Positions 25,217 to 36,500 of a stretch of DNA of 64,000 nucleotides are shown here, in pieces. Position 1 is the stretch's first letter. Every line of letters starts with the position of its first letter. Below the pieces are notes generated by a model. It was not told the origin of the DNA. It saw only the letters and a program-made list of their open reading frames with translations, and searched no databases. This stretch comes from Crocinitomicaceae bacterium (GTDB lineage Bacteria; Bacteroidota; Bacteroidia; Flavobacteriales_D; Crocinitomicaceae). A program made the position numbers and the translations under genes. The stretch covers positions 496,001 to 560,000 of the forward strand of contig JACJYW010000003.1 in the NCBI GenBank assembly GCA_020635955.1. The letters are read 5' to 3'.

Positions 25217-28200
25217 ATGAGACTTTTATTACTAACCGTAGGGATTCTATGGGTTAGTTTGGGTATTTCTCAAATAACACCCAATAACTGTGGTAACGTA
25301 ACTTCCACAGGCACCAATCCTAATTACGGAAACGGATATACAGATCCAAATGCGGGTTGTGGTTCCAATGTACCCGGAACCGTAACTACCTTTCCTGCCA
25401 CTTGGACGGGATCAGGATGTTCTGGTTTTATAACCTCAACTGTGGTAGGTCCACCAGTTACTTGTTTAGTGCTCTCGTACGGAGCAGTAAATACGGATGA
25501 TTACGGGACAATTACTACGAATACAGGGGGTAACTTAACACTAACAGGTGTTAATATGGCCGTTAATGGCAATGTCATTGGCCCATACAATTGTGGGTCC
25601 GGATTTTATGGTAACGTAATGCTTACCGTTTGTTCTGATATTCCATTCTCATCTGTTACTTTAACAAATACTGGATGTACTTCAGGATGGGTAATTAACT
25701 GTGCCAGCCAGGCTTCATGTACTGGTGGCGGTAACTGTGCTGTACCATGTCTTATTACGAATATGACGGCAAATATTGGCGCTTGTGTACCACCTAACGT
25801 GTATACTACTACCGGACAAGTAGAATTTACGGGGGCACCATCTACCGGACAACTTATTGTTGAAGATTGTAATGGCGTACAACAAACTTTCAATGCCCCT
25901 TTTACTTCACCTGTTAATTATACTTTGAGTGGACAAAATGCGAACGGAGGTGCCTGTGATGTAACAGCATATTTTACAGCAGATCCTGCATGTACACAAA
26001 CGATCAACTATACCGCTCCTGTATGTATTTGTAACATTGACAACTTTACTGCAAATATTGGAGCTTGTAATCCAAATAACGATACATATCAAATGACTGG
26101 AACGGTGGCTTTCACTTCTCCTCCAACAACTGGTACTCTGATCATACAGGTTGATAATGGAACAACAATATATGACACCATTATTTATCCGCCATTTACC
26201 AGTCCGTATAACTATAGCATTACCGGTATTCCATCTGATGGAGCAAATAGCACTGTAACTGCTTTTTTTACTGCTAATCCCGGTTGTACAAGTTCAATTG
26301 CTTATACGGCACCTACTACCTGTGTGTGTAACGCTGAAGCCGGCACATATAATGACAATATTGTAGGATCAACAAATACGCCATACGAATTATGTTTTGG
26401 TGATCAAATCAATATAGTAGCAAATGGTGACTATACTCCACCACAAGATTTCAATATTGGAGGTGTCACTTATGACCCTGGTATATGGTTGGCTTTATAC
26501 GATTGTCCACCATCTGTTTTTCCTCCTGGAGACATTAACACTGACCCTTGTTTCTTTGGAATAGCAAGTACCAGCAATGGTAACTGGAACATTACAAATA
26601 ATGTTGGAGATGGATCAACCTGGTATTTTGTTCCTATTACAATGTATAGTATGGTTGGAGGCTATTATGCCATTGCTATTAATGGAGGTGATTGGTGTTA
26701 TGATATGGGACCTATTTATGAGGTAACTTATCTTCCAGAAATTACCACATCTTCAGTTGAAGATTGTTTAGCAGGAACAGTTACAGTTACTGTCAATGGT
26801 GGATTACCTGAAGTTGACGGTTCGAATTTCACTGCATCTAATTTATCTCCAGGTTCGGCAAGTTTCAATAATACACAAGCTCCAGATGGAGGTACTATTG
26901 TCATTTCAGGTTTACAAGGTGGAGATATGTGGTCATTTGATCTTGTAGATAATGATGGATGTCCAAATACAGTTTCTGGAGGACCATTTACACCTCTTGA
27001 GAATCCTGGATTTAGTTATCCACAATCATCATGGTGTACATCTGAAGCGGCCTCAACACCGAACATTAGTGGGACGCCTGGAGGAACTTTCACTTCTACT
27101 CCAGCTGGCTTAACCTTAAATGCAGCAACAGGTCAAATTACTCCTTCAACATCAACTCCTGGTACTTATGATGTTACATATACAACTCCGGGGGCTTGTT
27201 TTGATGATTCAACTGTAACTGTGAGTATAGCCGCAACACCAACGGTCAACCCTGTTACCGATCAAACTATTTGTGATGGAAATAACTTCACCACAATAAC
27301 CTTTACAGGATCTGCTGGAACAACCTTTGGATGGACCAACGATAATACCGCCATAGGTTTGGCAGCTTCTGGAACAGGAAACATTAACAGTTTTACGGGA
27401 ATAGCTACAACCACTCAACAAGTGGCAAATATTACAGTTACCCCAACAGCAGGATCATGCGTGGGTACTCCAACGTCATTCGTCTTAACAGTGAATCCTA
27501 CTGAAGATCCAACTTTCACTTATCCGGCGTCAGCATGGTGTACCTCTGATGTAGTTCAAAATGCAAACGTTACCGGAACAACAGGAGGAACGTTCTCAGC
27601 TACACCTGTGGGATTATCTTTAAATACAACTACTGGTGCAATTACTCCTGCGAGTTCAACAGCTGGAACTTATGATGTGACTTACACCACATCAGGACCA
27701 TGCACAGCTACTTCAACCGTTACTGTTACAATTAACCCTGTTCCAGTTGTAGATCCAATATTAGATCAAACAGTTTGTGTTGGATCAAATTTCACGGCTA
27801 TTTCTCCAACTTCAACAACCGCAGGTACAACATTTAACTGGACCAATGACAATATTAATACTGGCTTAGCTTCCAACGGATCTGGAAATATCGCTAGTTT
27901 CGTTGGTCAAACAAATGGAGGTAATATTACGTCTAACGTAACAGTGACTCCTTCTACTACTAGTTGTACCGGAACTCCAATCACTTTCTCATTAACGGTT
28001 AATGATCTGGATAATGCTACATTCGACTATACTCCTGGATTAACATATTGCCAAACAGCTACAGATCCTACAGTCAATATTTCAGGATTAGCAGGAGGTA
28101 CTTTTTCATATCTGGTGGCTTCAGGTGGACCAACTCTAAGTTTAAATACAACCACTGGTGGAATTGTACTGGGAACTTCTGACATTGGAGCATATGATAT

Positions 28201-29851
28201 AACATATAATACAACCGGAGCTACAGGCTCATTATGTCCTAACACCCTTACTTTACAATTGGTTATCACAGTTGCTCCAATTGCTGATTTTACTTTAGAC
28301 ATTTATTGTGCTAATGATTCAGATCCACTACCTACATATATTAATGGTGGTTCAGGAGGAACTTTCTCTGCCGTGCCAGCTGGATTATCTATCAATGCCA
28401 ATAATGGTTTGGTTGATCTGAGTGCAAGTACACCAGGAACTTATACAGTAACTAACAGTATAAATGTAGCCGGTTGTGCTACGGCAACAGCCACTGATGA
28501 TATTACGATATATGGTTTGCCGAATGCAACAATATCTGGTGATCAGACCATATGTGTGGGCGATCCTATACAAGACGCAGTTGTTACGTTGACTGCAGGT
28601 AATAATTCACCTGACTGGACTTTTAATTACAACTATAATGGAGCAGCCCAAACACCTATACAGGTAACTGGATCAACGAGCACGTATAATATCAATCCAA
28701 CTAATGTAGGTTCATACACTTTGACATCAGTAACAGATGGAAATGGTTGTAGCAATTTCGTTGCAGGTTCTATTACTATTACGAATTTTCCTGTACCTGT
28801 CATGAATGCATTAACAAACCAATCTATTTGTGCTGGTAGTAATTTGGTGGTACAATCATTTGGATCAGATATCCCATCAACCTACTCATGGACCAATATT
28901 ACAGGAACTGATGTAGGATTTGGATTGTCAGGCAATGGGGATATTGGACAATTTACAGGAATCAATAATGGATCAACACCTATTACAGTTACTGTTGAAG
29001 TAACCCCAACTTCGTTGAATAACTGTCCTGGTGCACCTGCTTCATTTAACATTACGGTTAATCCTAACCCACAAGTTAGTTTCTATACTGATTCATTAAT
29101 GGGCTGTGAACCTTATGTTGTACCATTCTTTAACACTTCAAATATTCCAGGGAATTACTGCATTTGGACTTTTGGTGACGGTACGGTTGCTACTGGTTGC
29201 GATTCAATTGTCCACACCTATTTAGCAGGGGTTTATGATGTTTCTTTACAGGTAACTACTGCACAAGGATGTTCCGGAACATTCTCAATTGGTTCATACA
29301 TCTCAGTAAATCAAATGCCTGAGGCTATGTTTACCTTCGCACCTCAAGAGATCAACGTGGAGAATACAATTGTAGATTTTACGAATACCTCACATAATGC
29401 AACAACATATCTGTGGGATTTTGGTGATGGTTCTAATACTACAACACAGGAAAGTCTTCCGCATATGTTCCCTCAAGTGCCGGAAGAATATACGGTGACC
29501 CTTTGGGCATACAATGGAGTATGCGAAGATATGTACCAACAAGTGATCATTATAAAAGATGTGATCATCTTTTATGTCCCTAACGTAATGACTCCGGATG
29601 GTGATATGTTCAACGAAATGTTCCAGCCTGTATTTACTTCAGGATTTGATCCTTTTGATTATCACTTGACCATTTTTAACAGATGGGGAGAAGTGATCTT
29701 TGAATCATTTAATGCTGAAAAAGGATGGAATGGACATTATGGGCATCAGGGATTAGTTGAAGACGGTGTATATGTTTGGCAAATTGAATTCAAAGAATCC
29801 ATGTCAGATAAACACCATATCCATAGAGGACATGTTACTGTTTTAAAATAA
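25217..29851 (+). CDS. Giant modular T9SS type B surface protein A
   Basis: 1544 residues with signal peptide MRLLLLTVGILWVSLGISQ. The N-terminal ~590 residues are Cys- and Thr-rich Ig-like strands. Three modules follow, starting near residues 593, 761 and 930, with spacings of 168 and 169. Two PKD domains (YCIWTFGDG; TYLWDFGDG) precede the type B T9SS sorting domain IFYVPNVMTPDGDMFNEMFQP ... GHVTVLK (TIGR04131-like). It should be exported by T9SS and held at the cell surface as an adhesin or gliding-type filament. It is paralogous to the 2062-residue protein 0.7 kb downstream and is followed by a terminator. Confidence 0.88.
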   Translation: MRLLLLTVGILWVSLGISQITPNNCGNVTSTGTNPNYGNGYTDPNAGCGSNVPGTVTTFPATWTGSGCSGFITSTVVGPPVTCLVLSYGAVNTDDYGTITTNTGGNLTLTGVNMAVNGNVIGPYNCGSGFYGNVMLTVCSDIPFSSVTLTNTGCTSGWVINCASQASCTGGGNCAVPCLITNMTANIGACVPPNVYTTTGQVEFTGAPSTGQLIVEDCNGVQQTFNAPFTSPVNYTLSGQNANGGACDVTAYFTADPACTQTINYTAPVCICNIDNFTANIGACNPNNDTYQMTGTVAFTSPPTTGTLIIQVDNGTTIYDTIIYPPFTSPYNYSITGIPSDGANSTVTAFFTANPGCTSSIAYTAPTTCVCNAEAGTYNDNIVGSTNTPYELCFGDQINIVANGDYTPPQDFNIGGVTYDPGIWLALYDCPPSVFPPGDINTDPCFFGIASTSNGNWNITNNVGDGSTWYFVPITMYSMVGGYYAIAINGGDWCYDMGPIYEVTYLPEITTSSVEDCLAGTVTVTVNGGLPEVDGSNFTASNLSPGSASFNNTQAPDGGTIVISGLQGGDMWSFDLVDNDGCPNTVSGGPFTPLENPGFSYPQSSWCTSEAASTPNISGTPGGTFTSTPAGLTLNAATGQITPSTSTPGTYDVTYTTPGACFDDSTVTVSIAATPTVNPVTDQTICDGNNFTTITFTGSAGTTFGWTNDNTAIGLAASGTGNINSFTGIATTTQQVANITVTPTAGSCVGTPTSFVLTVNPTEDPTFTYPASAWCTSDVVQNANVTGTTGGTFSATPVGLSLNTTTGAITPASSTAGTYDVTYTTSGPCTATSTVTVTINPVPVVDPILDQTVCVGSNFTAISPTSTTAGTTFNWTNDNINTGLASNGSGNIASFVGQTNGGNITSNVTVTPSTTSCTGTPITFSLTVNDLDNATFDYTPGLTYCQTATDPTVNISGLAGGTFSYLVASGGPTLSLNTTTGGIVLGTSDIGAYDITYNTTGATGSLCPNTLTLQLVITVAPIADFTLDIYCANDSDPLPTYINGGSGGTFSAVPAGLSINANNGLVDLSASTPGTYTVTNSINVAGCATATATDDITIYGLPNATISGDQTICVGDPIQDAVVTLTAGNNSPDWTFNYNYNGAAQTPIQVTGSTSTYNINPTNVGSYTLTSVTDGNGCSNFVAGSITITNFPVPVMNALTNQSICAGSNLVVQSFGSDIPSTYSWTNITGTDVGFGLSGNGDIGQFTGINNGSTPITVTVEVTPTSLNNCPGAPASFNITVNPNPQVSFYTDSLMGCEPYVVPFFNTSNIPGNYCIWTFGDGTVATGCDSIVHTYLAGVYDVSLQVTTAQGCSGTFSIGSYISVNQMPEAMFTFAPQEINVENTIVDFTNTSHNATTYLWDFGDGSNTTTQESLPHMFPQVPEEYTVTLWAYNGVCEDMYQQVIIIKDVIIFYVPNVMTPDGDMFNEMFQPVFTSGFDPFDYHLTIFNRWGEVIFESFNAEKGWNGHYGHQGLVEDGVYVWQIEFKESMSDKHHIHRGHVTVLK
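26993..28003 (+). repeat. Two tandem 168/169-codon modules in protein A
   Basis: Module boundaries are taken from the recurring N-P-x-x-D-x-x-F-x-Y motif: starts at 26993 and 27497 (504 bases), then 28004 (507 bases) where a diverged third module begins. Each module has a CTS motif, GGTFSxTPxGLxLN, TPGTYDVTYTT, DQTVC and FxWTNDN strings. Confidence 0.75.
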
Positions 29852-29878
29852 CAGCACTGTTTTAACAAACTTAATATC

Positions 29879-29915
29879 AACCGGATAAGACTGCGTTTTT
29901 ATCCGGTTTTTTTTT
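29879..29915 (+). terminator. Intrinsic terminator after protein A
   Basis: AACCGGATAA / TTATCCGGTT with a 10-base loop, followed by eight or more T. It separates protein A from the downstream coiled-coil protein. Confidence 0.9.
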
Positions 29916-30004
29916 GAAATATTTTTTTGTGAATGGACAACCAAAATATTTGAAATTACGTTAAGGTTAAGAATTTAATAATTAAATTCGGAAATTGTTA
30001 AATA

Positions 30005-30514
30005 ATGAACATCATGAACCTCAATTTGTTAAATACAGCATTTATGCTGCTTTGGGTCGTTGTTGGCCATTCCCAAAACAACAACAACTCCTCCATAAAA
30101 CAAGAGTCAATCACTGAAGTATTTGAAAAAGAAGATACTAAAGAAGAAATTGATCGACTTAAATTCAAAAAAGATCGATTAGAATATCGATTAGCTGAAG
30201 TAAAAAAATCTCCTGTTGGTCGTGAATATGAAATTTCACAAATCGAAGGCACGATCAATTACATTGATCACAAAATCAAGGAGAAAGAGAATATTTTAAA
30301 ATCCGAAATCTACGCTCAGGAATTCAACATCCCTGAAAAAGGTAGTCTTTCAGATGAAGAGTATCGAAAGAAAAAAATGGAGAATTTGCCCGATAACAAA
30401 TCTGGTAATATGACCATTAAAACTACCCTTACTCAGGAAGAATTTGATCGTTTACCAAAAGATCGTCAGGAAAAGATTCTGTCAATGCCTGAACGATATA
30501 CCATTTCAAAGTAA
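30005..30514 (+). CDS. Exported coiled-coil protein between the adhesin genes
   Basis: 169 residues, not recognised. A hydrophobic N-terminus (LLNTAFMLLWVVVGHSQ) should be a signal peptide; the ATG at 30014 (MNLNLL) is as likely a start as 30005. The rest is charged and helical with heptad-like patterns (DRLKFKKDRLEYRLAEVKK, about 48-95), then an acidic stretch and a repeated ...LPxDxQExIL motif near the C-terminus. It lies 11 bp before protein B, so the two should be co-expressed. A periplasmic helper of adhesin secretion is possible but unproven. Confidence 0.65.
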   Translation: MNIMNLNLLNTAFMLLWVVVGHSQNNNNSSIKQESITEVFEKEDTKEEIDRLKFKKDRLEYRLAEVKKSPVGREYEISQIEGTINYIDHKIKEKENILKSEIYAQEFNIPEKGSLSDEEYRKKKMENLPDNKSGNMTIKTTLTQEEFDRLPKDRQEKILSMPERYTISK

Positions 30515-30525
30515 TAATTACAGCC

Positions 30526-33500
30526 ATGAAAAAGTTTTTATTATTACTTGCCTTTATCGGTATTTCGATTTTTAGTAAGGCTCAATGCCCTTTTGACAAT
30601 ACTTTCTTAATGGATGCAACTCCTCCGGCATGCCCAGGCACATTTACTGTTGGGTGTATGAATGGCGGAGAATATGTTTCTATAAATACAATTGCAGGAA
30701 ACACCTATACATTTACTACCTGTGGAGGAACTCTTGATGACACTGAACTAACATTGTATAATTCAACCGGAACATTGATCTATGACTCTAATGATGACGA
30801 TTGTGGTGTTCAATCAACCATAAACTGGGTTGCTCCTGCTACAGAAACAGTGAACCTATTATTGGATGAATTTCCTTGTTCAAATTCCGGAAGCTGTATA
30901 GATGTTCAAATCACTTGTACACCACCAGTTCAGTCAGGTAACGGATGTAACACTGATATTACTATTTGTACACCCGGAGTTGCCGGACCTTTTGGATTTA
31001 ATACGCCTGGACCTCCTGTAAGTACCTGTCTTGACTTTTTTGGACCTACTTACGCATATATTGTACTATACATAACGCAAAGTGGCCCCCTTGAAATGTT
31101 GATTAATGGTGATGCTAATTCGGGATATTTGGATGTGGCTGTTTTTGATATTCCACCTTCACAAGATCCTTGTGTTGCCATTCAAAGTACCACGAATGAA
31201 ATTGGCTGTAATTATGCCGATTTTGATGATGGATGTAATCAATTTGGAACATCATTTCCTTGTACCTCAAGCGTTCCATCACCAAATGTAGTCGCTGGTG
31301 ATGTTTTGATGATCGTTGTGGAAAACTGGAGCGGTACTTCCAATACATTTACTATGGAACTTGCACCTCCACCAGCAGCACAAACAGGACCACCAGATCC
31401 AACCATAAATCCTGTTGGACCATTCTGTGATACTGACCCGCCTGTTCAGGTAACGGCTGTAAATATGGGTGGAACATGGACAGGAACCGGCATTTCGAGT
31501 TCCGGAATTTTTGATCCTGGAACAGCAGGTGTTGGATCTTTTGCGATTGATTATTCTATTGGACAACCACCTTGCCAGGCTGCCTCACAGACAACTATTG
31601 ATGTCATTTCATGTACTTCATGTTTGATCACAAACATGACTGCCAGTATTGGAGCATGCTCAGCTGGTGCTTATCAAACTACAGGAGTCGTTGAATTTAC
31701 AAGTGCACCGGCAACTGGTCAGCTAATTATTGAAGATTGTAATGGTAATCAGCAAGTTGTTAATGCTCCATTCACTTCTCCTGTTAACTATACCATTAGC
31801 GGACAAACTCCGGATGGATTAGCTTGTGATATCACCGCATATTTTACTGATGATGTACTATGTACCCAAAACATTGGATACACTGCTCCTACCTGCCCTT
31901 GTAATATGGACAATTTCACTGTCAATATTGGCGCATGTGATCCAAATACCGATAATTACATGTTAAATGGTACAGCTGAATTCACTAATCCACCAGCTAC
32001 GGGTACTTTGATCATTGAGGTTGACAATGGAACAACAACATATGACACTATTATCAATTTACCTTTCGTTTCTCCTCAAACCTGGAGTATATCAGGTATC
32101 CCTTCAGATGGTTCAAACTGTACAGTCACTGTCTTTTTTTCTGATAATGCCGGATGTTCGAATTCTTTGAACTATACCGCTCCTTCTTCTTGTTTATGTG
32201 AGGCCATTGCAGGTACCTACAATGACAATATAACGGGATCTACTACAACGCCTTATGAGCTTTGTTTTGGAGATCAATTGGATATAAATGCCAACGGAGA
32301 TTATACTCCTGCACAGGATTTCAATATCGGGGGTGTGACCTATGATCCTGGTATATGGCTTGCTGTCTATAGTTGTAATCCATCTGTTATGCCTCCAGGT
32401 GACATCAATACAGATCCATGTTTTTTGGGAATTGCAAGTACAAATAATGGAGTATGGTCAATTATCAATAATACAGGTAGCGGAAATACATTCTTCTATG
32501 TTCCTATTACAATGTATAGCATGGTTGATGGAATTTATGCTATTGCTATCAACGGTGGTGATTGGTGTTATGATATGGGACCAGTTTATGAAGTAACCTA
32601 TTTACCTGAGATCACAGCTTCATTTGTTGAAGATTGTCTTGCTGGTACAGCAACAGTAACCGTTAACGGTGGACTCCCTGAGCTTGATGGTTCAGACTTC
32701 ACAGCATCAAATCTCTCTCCTGCAAGTGCAAGTTTTGGAAATACAACAACTCCTGATGGAGGAACAATCGTAGTTAATGGTCTACAGGGTGGTGACAACT
32801 GGTCATTTGATATTACTGATAATGATGGATGTCCGATCACGGTAACTGGTGGTCCTTTTCCTCCACTAGAAGATCCTGGATTTAATTATCCTCAATCTTC
32901 ATATTGTACTTCAGAAGCAGCATCCACTCCAACCATAACTGGAACAACTGGTGGATTTTTTGCATCAACTCCGGCTGGTTTAACAATCAATCCGGTTTCA
33001 GGTCAAATCACTCCAGCTACATCCACTCCTGGAACATATGATATTACTTACACTACTCCTGGAACATGTTTTGATGATTCAACAGTTACGATCAATATCG
33101 CGTTAACTCCATCAGTTAACCCGGTTGCAGATCAAACCGTTTGTGACGGAAGTGCGTTCACAGCAATAAATTTTACCGGAAGCGCAGGATCCACGTTTAA
33201 CTGGACCAATGACAACACAAATATAGGTCTTGGGGCTTCAGGAACCGGAAACATTGCAACTTTCACAGGAACAGCACCAACTGTTCAGGAGGTGTCAAGT
33301 ATATTAGTAACTCCAACTGCTGGTGCTTGCACTGGAGTACCTACTTTATTTAACTTAACAGTTAATCCATTGGATGATCCTTCTTTTAATTACGCTCAAA
33401 CTTCGTGGTGTACCTCTGAAGCGCCAATGACGCCAACAATAACTGGACTGGCAGGAGGTACATTCTCTGCAACGCCAGCAGGACTGACTTTGAATACTAC

Positions 33501-36500
33501 AACGGGTCAAATTACACCAGCAACTACAACACCTGGAACTTATGATGTGACATATACCACTGCAGGTGCGTGTCCGCAATCTTCTACCGTGACAGTGAAT
33601 ATAGCTGCCACTCCATCTGTGAACCCGGTCACAGACCAAACAGTGTGTGATGGTTCTGCTTTTACTGCTATAACATTTACTGGAAGTGCGGGATCTACTT
33701 TTAACTGGACCAATGATAATACAAACACAGGATTAGCTGCTTCAGGCACTGGTAATATTGCGGCATTCAATGGAACCGCGCCAACCGTTCAGGAAGTTTC
33801 TAATGTTACTGTTACGCCAAGTGCAGGTACATGTGTGGGTACTCCAACTTCATTCACACTTACAGTGAACCCATTGGATGATCCGAGTTTCAATTATGCA
33901 CAAACTTCGTGGTGTACCGTTGAAGCTCCAATGACTCCAACCATTACAGGTACTACAGGAGGTACTTTCAGTGCTACTCCCGCTGGATTAAGCTTGAATA
34001 CGACAACTGGTGAAATAACACCGGCAACTTCAACACCTGGAACTTATGATGTAACTTATACAACTGCCGGAGCCTGTCCACAGTCATCTACGATCACAGT
34101 TAATGTTGCTGCAACACCTACAGTTAACCCTGTTACTGATCAAACAGTATGTGATGGCGCCAGTTTTACTGCTATTAACTTTACAGGAAGTGCCGGAACT
34201 ACATTTAACTGGACTAATGATAACATGAATACTGGTCTGGCCGGGTCTGGAACTGGAAATATAGCTGCATTTAACGGAACTGCGCCTACTGTTCAGGAAG
34301 TCTCTAATATTACGGTTACTCCTACGGCCGGTTCTTGTGTTGGAACACCAACTTCCTTTGCGCTAACCGTAAATCCAACTGAGGATGCTTCATTTAGCTA
34401 TCCTGCTGCTGCATGGTGTACGTCTGACGTTTTACAAAATGCCACAATAACCGGAACTGCCGGAGGTACTTTCTCATCATCTCCTGCTGGTTTGAGTATT
34501 AACACTGCTAATGGGGATATTACACCTGGCAGCTCTACTCCTGGCACTTATGACGTAACGTATACAACTCCCGGGATTTGTTCTGCTTCATCAACAGTAA
34601 CGATCACGATCAATGAAGTTCCTGTTGCCGATCCTGTATTGGATCAAACGGTTTGTGTGGGCAGCAATTTTAGCCCAATAAACTATACCAGTACAACTGC
34701 AGGTACAACGTTTGACTGGACTAATAGCAATACGTTAATTGGATTATCGGCGAACGGAACAGGAAACATTGCAGCGTTTGCTGCTCAAACCACAGGTGGT
34801 ACTATTTCAGGAACGGTCACCGTCACTCCTTCGACATCAAGTTGTACAGGAAATGACATTAGCTTCACATTAACGGTTAATGACATGGATGACCCATCCT
34901 TTGACTACACTCCAGGATTGACATACTGCCAAACTGCAGCTAATCCGGTTGAGAATATCACGGGACTTACTGGAGGTTCATTCTCTTATATTGTCTCATC
35001 AGGTGGACCAACACTGGATATTAACACATCAACCGGAGCGATAAATCTAATTACTTCAAGCATTGGAGCTTATGACATCACTTATAACACGGCTGGTGCT
35101 CTAGGATCTTTATGTCCTAACACAATGACATTACAGCTCGTTATTACAGGTGCTCCTGTGGCAGATTTTACGCTTGGTGATTATTGTGCCAATGCAAACG
35201 ATCCATTGCCAACTTACATTAATGGTGGATCAGGTGGTATTTTTTCATCTACAGCAGGTCTGGTGATCAATCCAAATACAGGACAAGTTGACCTTAGTGC
35301 AAGTACTCCGGGTACTTATACTGTGACCAATGACATCAATGTTGCAGGTTGCCCTACCGCTACAGCTACAGATGATATAACGATTTTTGAATTGCCTTCT
35401 GGAACAATAGCAGGTACTACGACTATTTGTGCAGGTGATCCATTACCAGATATTACGTTAAATGCAACCGCAGGTACTGGAGATTGGACATTCAACTACA
35501 CCTTAAATGGCACACCTCAATCTGCTTCTACATCAGGAACATCTACTACTACAATAAACGGTGCTTCGATAGGAACATATAACCTGGTGAGTATTACTGA
35601 TGCAAATGGTTGTACGCAAACATTGGCAGGTCAGGTGGTTATTGGTCAATATCCGTTGCCAGTAATGGATAACATTGCAGCGATCAACTTGTGTGATGGA
35701 TCATTGGCCATAGTTCCTGATTTCACTTCTACTCCACAAGCAGTGACTTTTGACTGGACCAATACGGGTACAGATGTTGGATTTGGAATGTCCGGTCAGG
35801 GAAATATTGGAACATTTATCGGTATCAACACCGGATCAACTGCTATCACAGGAACAATACAGGTAACACCTACTTCAGCTGATGGATGCGTTGGGAACCC
35901 AATGAGCTTTAATATTATTGTTCATCCTAGACCAACTGTTTCATTCATGGCTGATACACTTTATGGATGTGAGCCATTGATCGTGAATTTTACAAATACA
36001 TCAAACATACCAGGTCAAAACTGTTTTTGGACCATGGGAGATGGTAGCACTATAAATGGTTGCGGCCCTATAGTATATTCTTATCCTGCAGGTGTTTATG
36101 ATGTATCTTTGACAGTTACTACTGCACAAGGATGTACATCATCATTCTCAGCAGCAAATTACATTAGTGTTGATATAGTACCAGAGGCTTTGTTTACATA
36201 CAGCCCTCAGGAACTTACTATTGAAAATACGATCGTTGATTTCACTAATCATTCTAATAATGCCACAACTTATGAATGGGATTTCGGAGATGATTCGCCA
36301 ATTTCTACACAAGAAAGCCTACCACATTTGTACCCTGAAACTCCGGGTTCATATATGGTAACTTTAACTGCTTATAATGGTATTTGCATGGATCAGATCT
36401 CTCAACAGATAATCATCAAGGATGAGATCATTTTCTATGTACCAAACGTATTTACACCTGACGGGGATATGTTCAATGAGATGTTCCAGCCTGTATTTAC

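Noticed and set aside
33355..33639. Several antisense frames inside protein B and A
   Set aside because: The repeated Thr/Gly/Ser codons of the modules give Cys/Arg/Ser-rich antisense frames without any domain; they are shadows.
26993..34881. Long coding repeats as an insertion sequence or phage tail
   Set aside because: The repeats are in frame, coding, part of secreted Ig-like proteins with T9SS ends; no transposase or phage gene is near.
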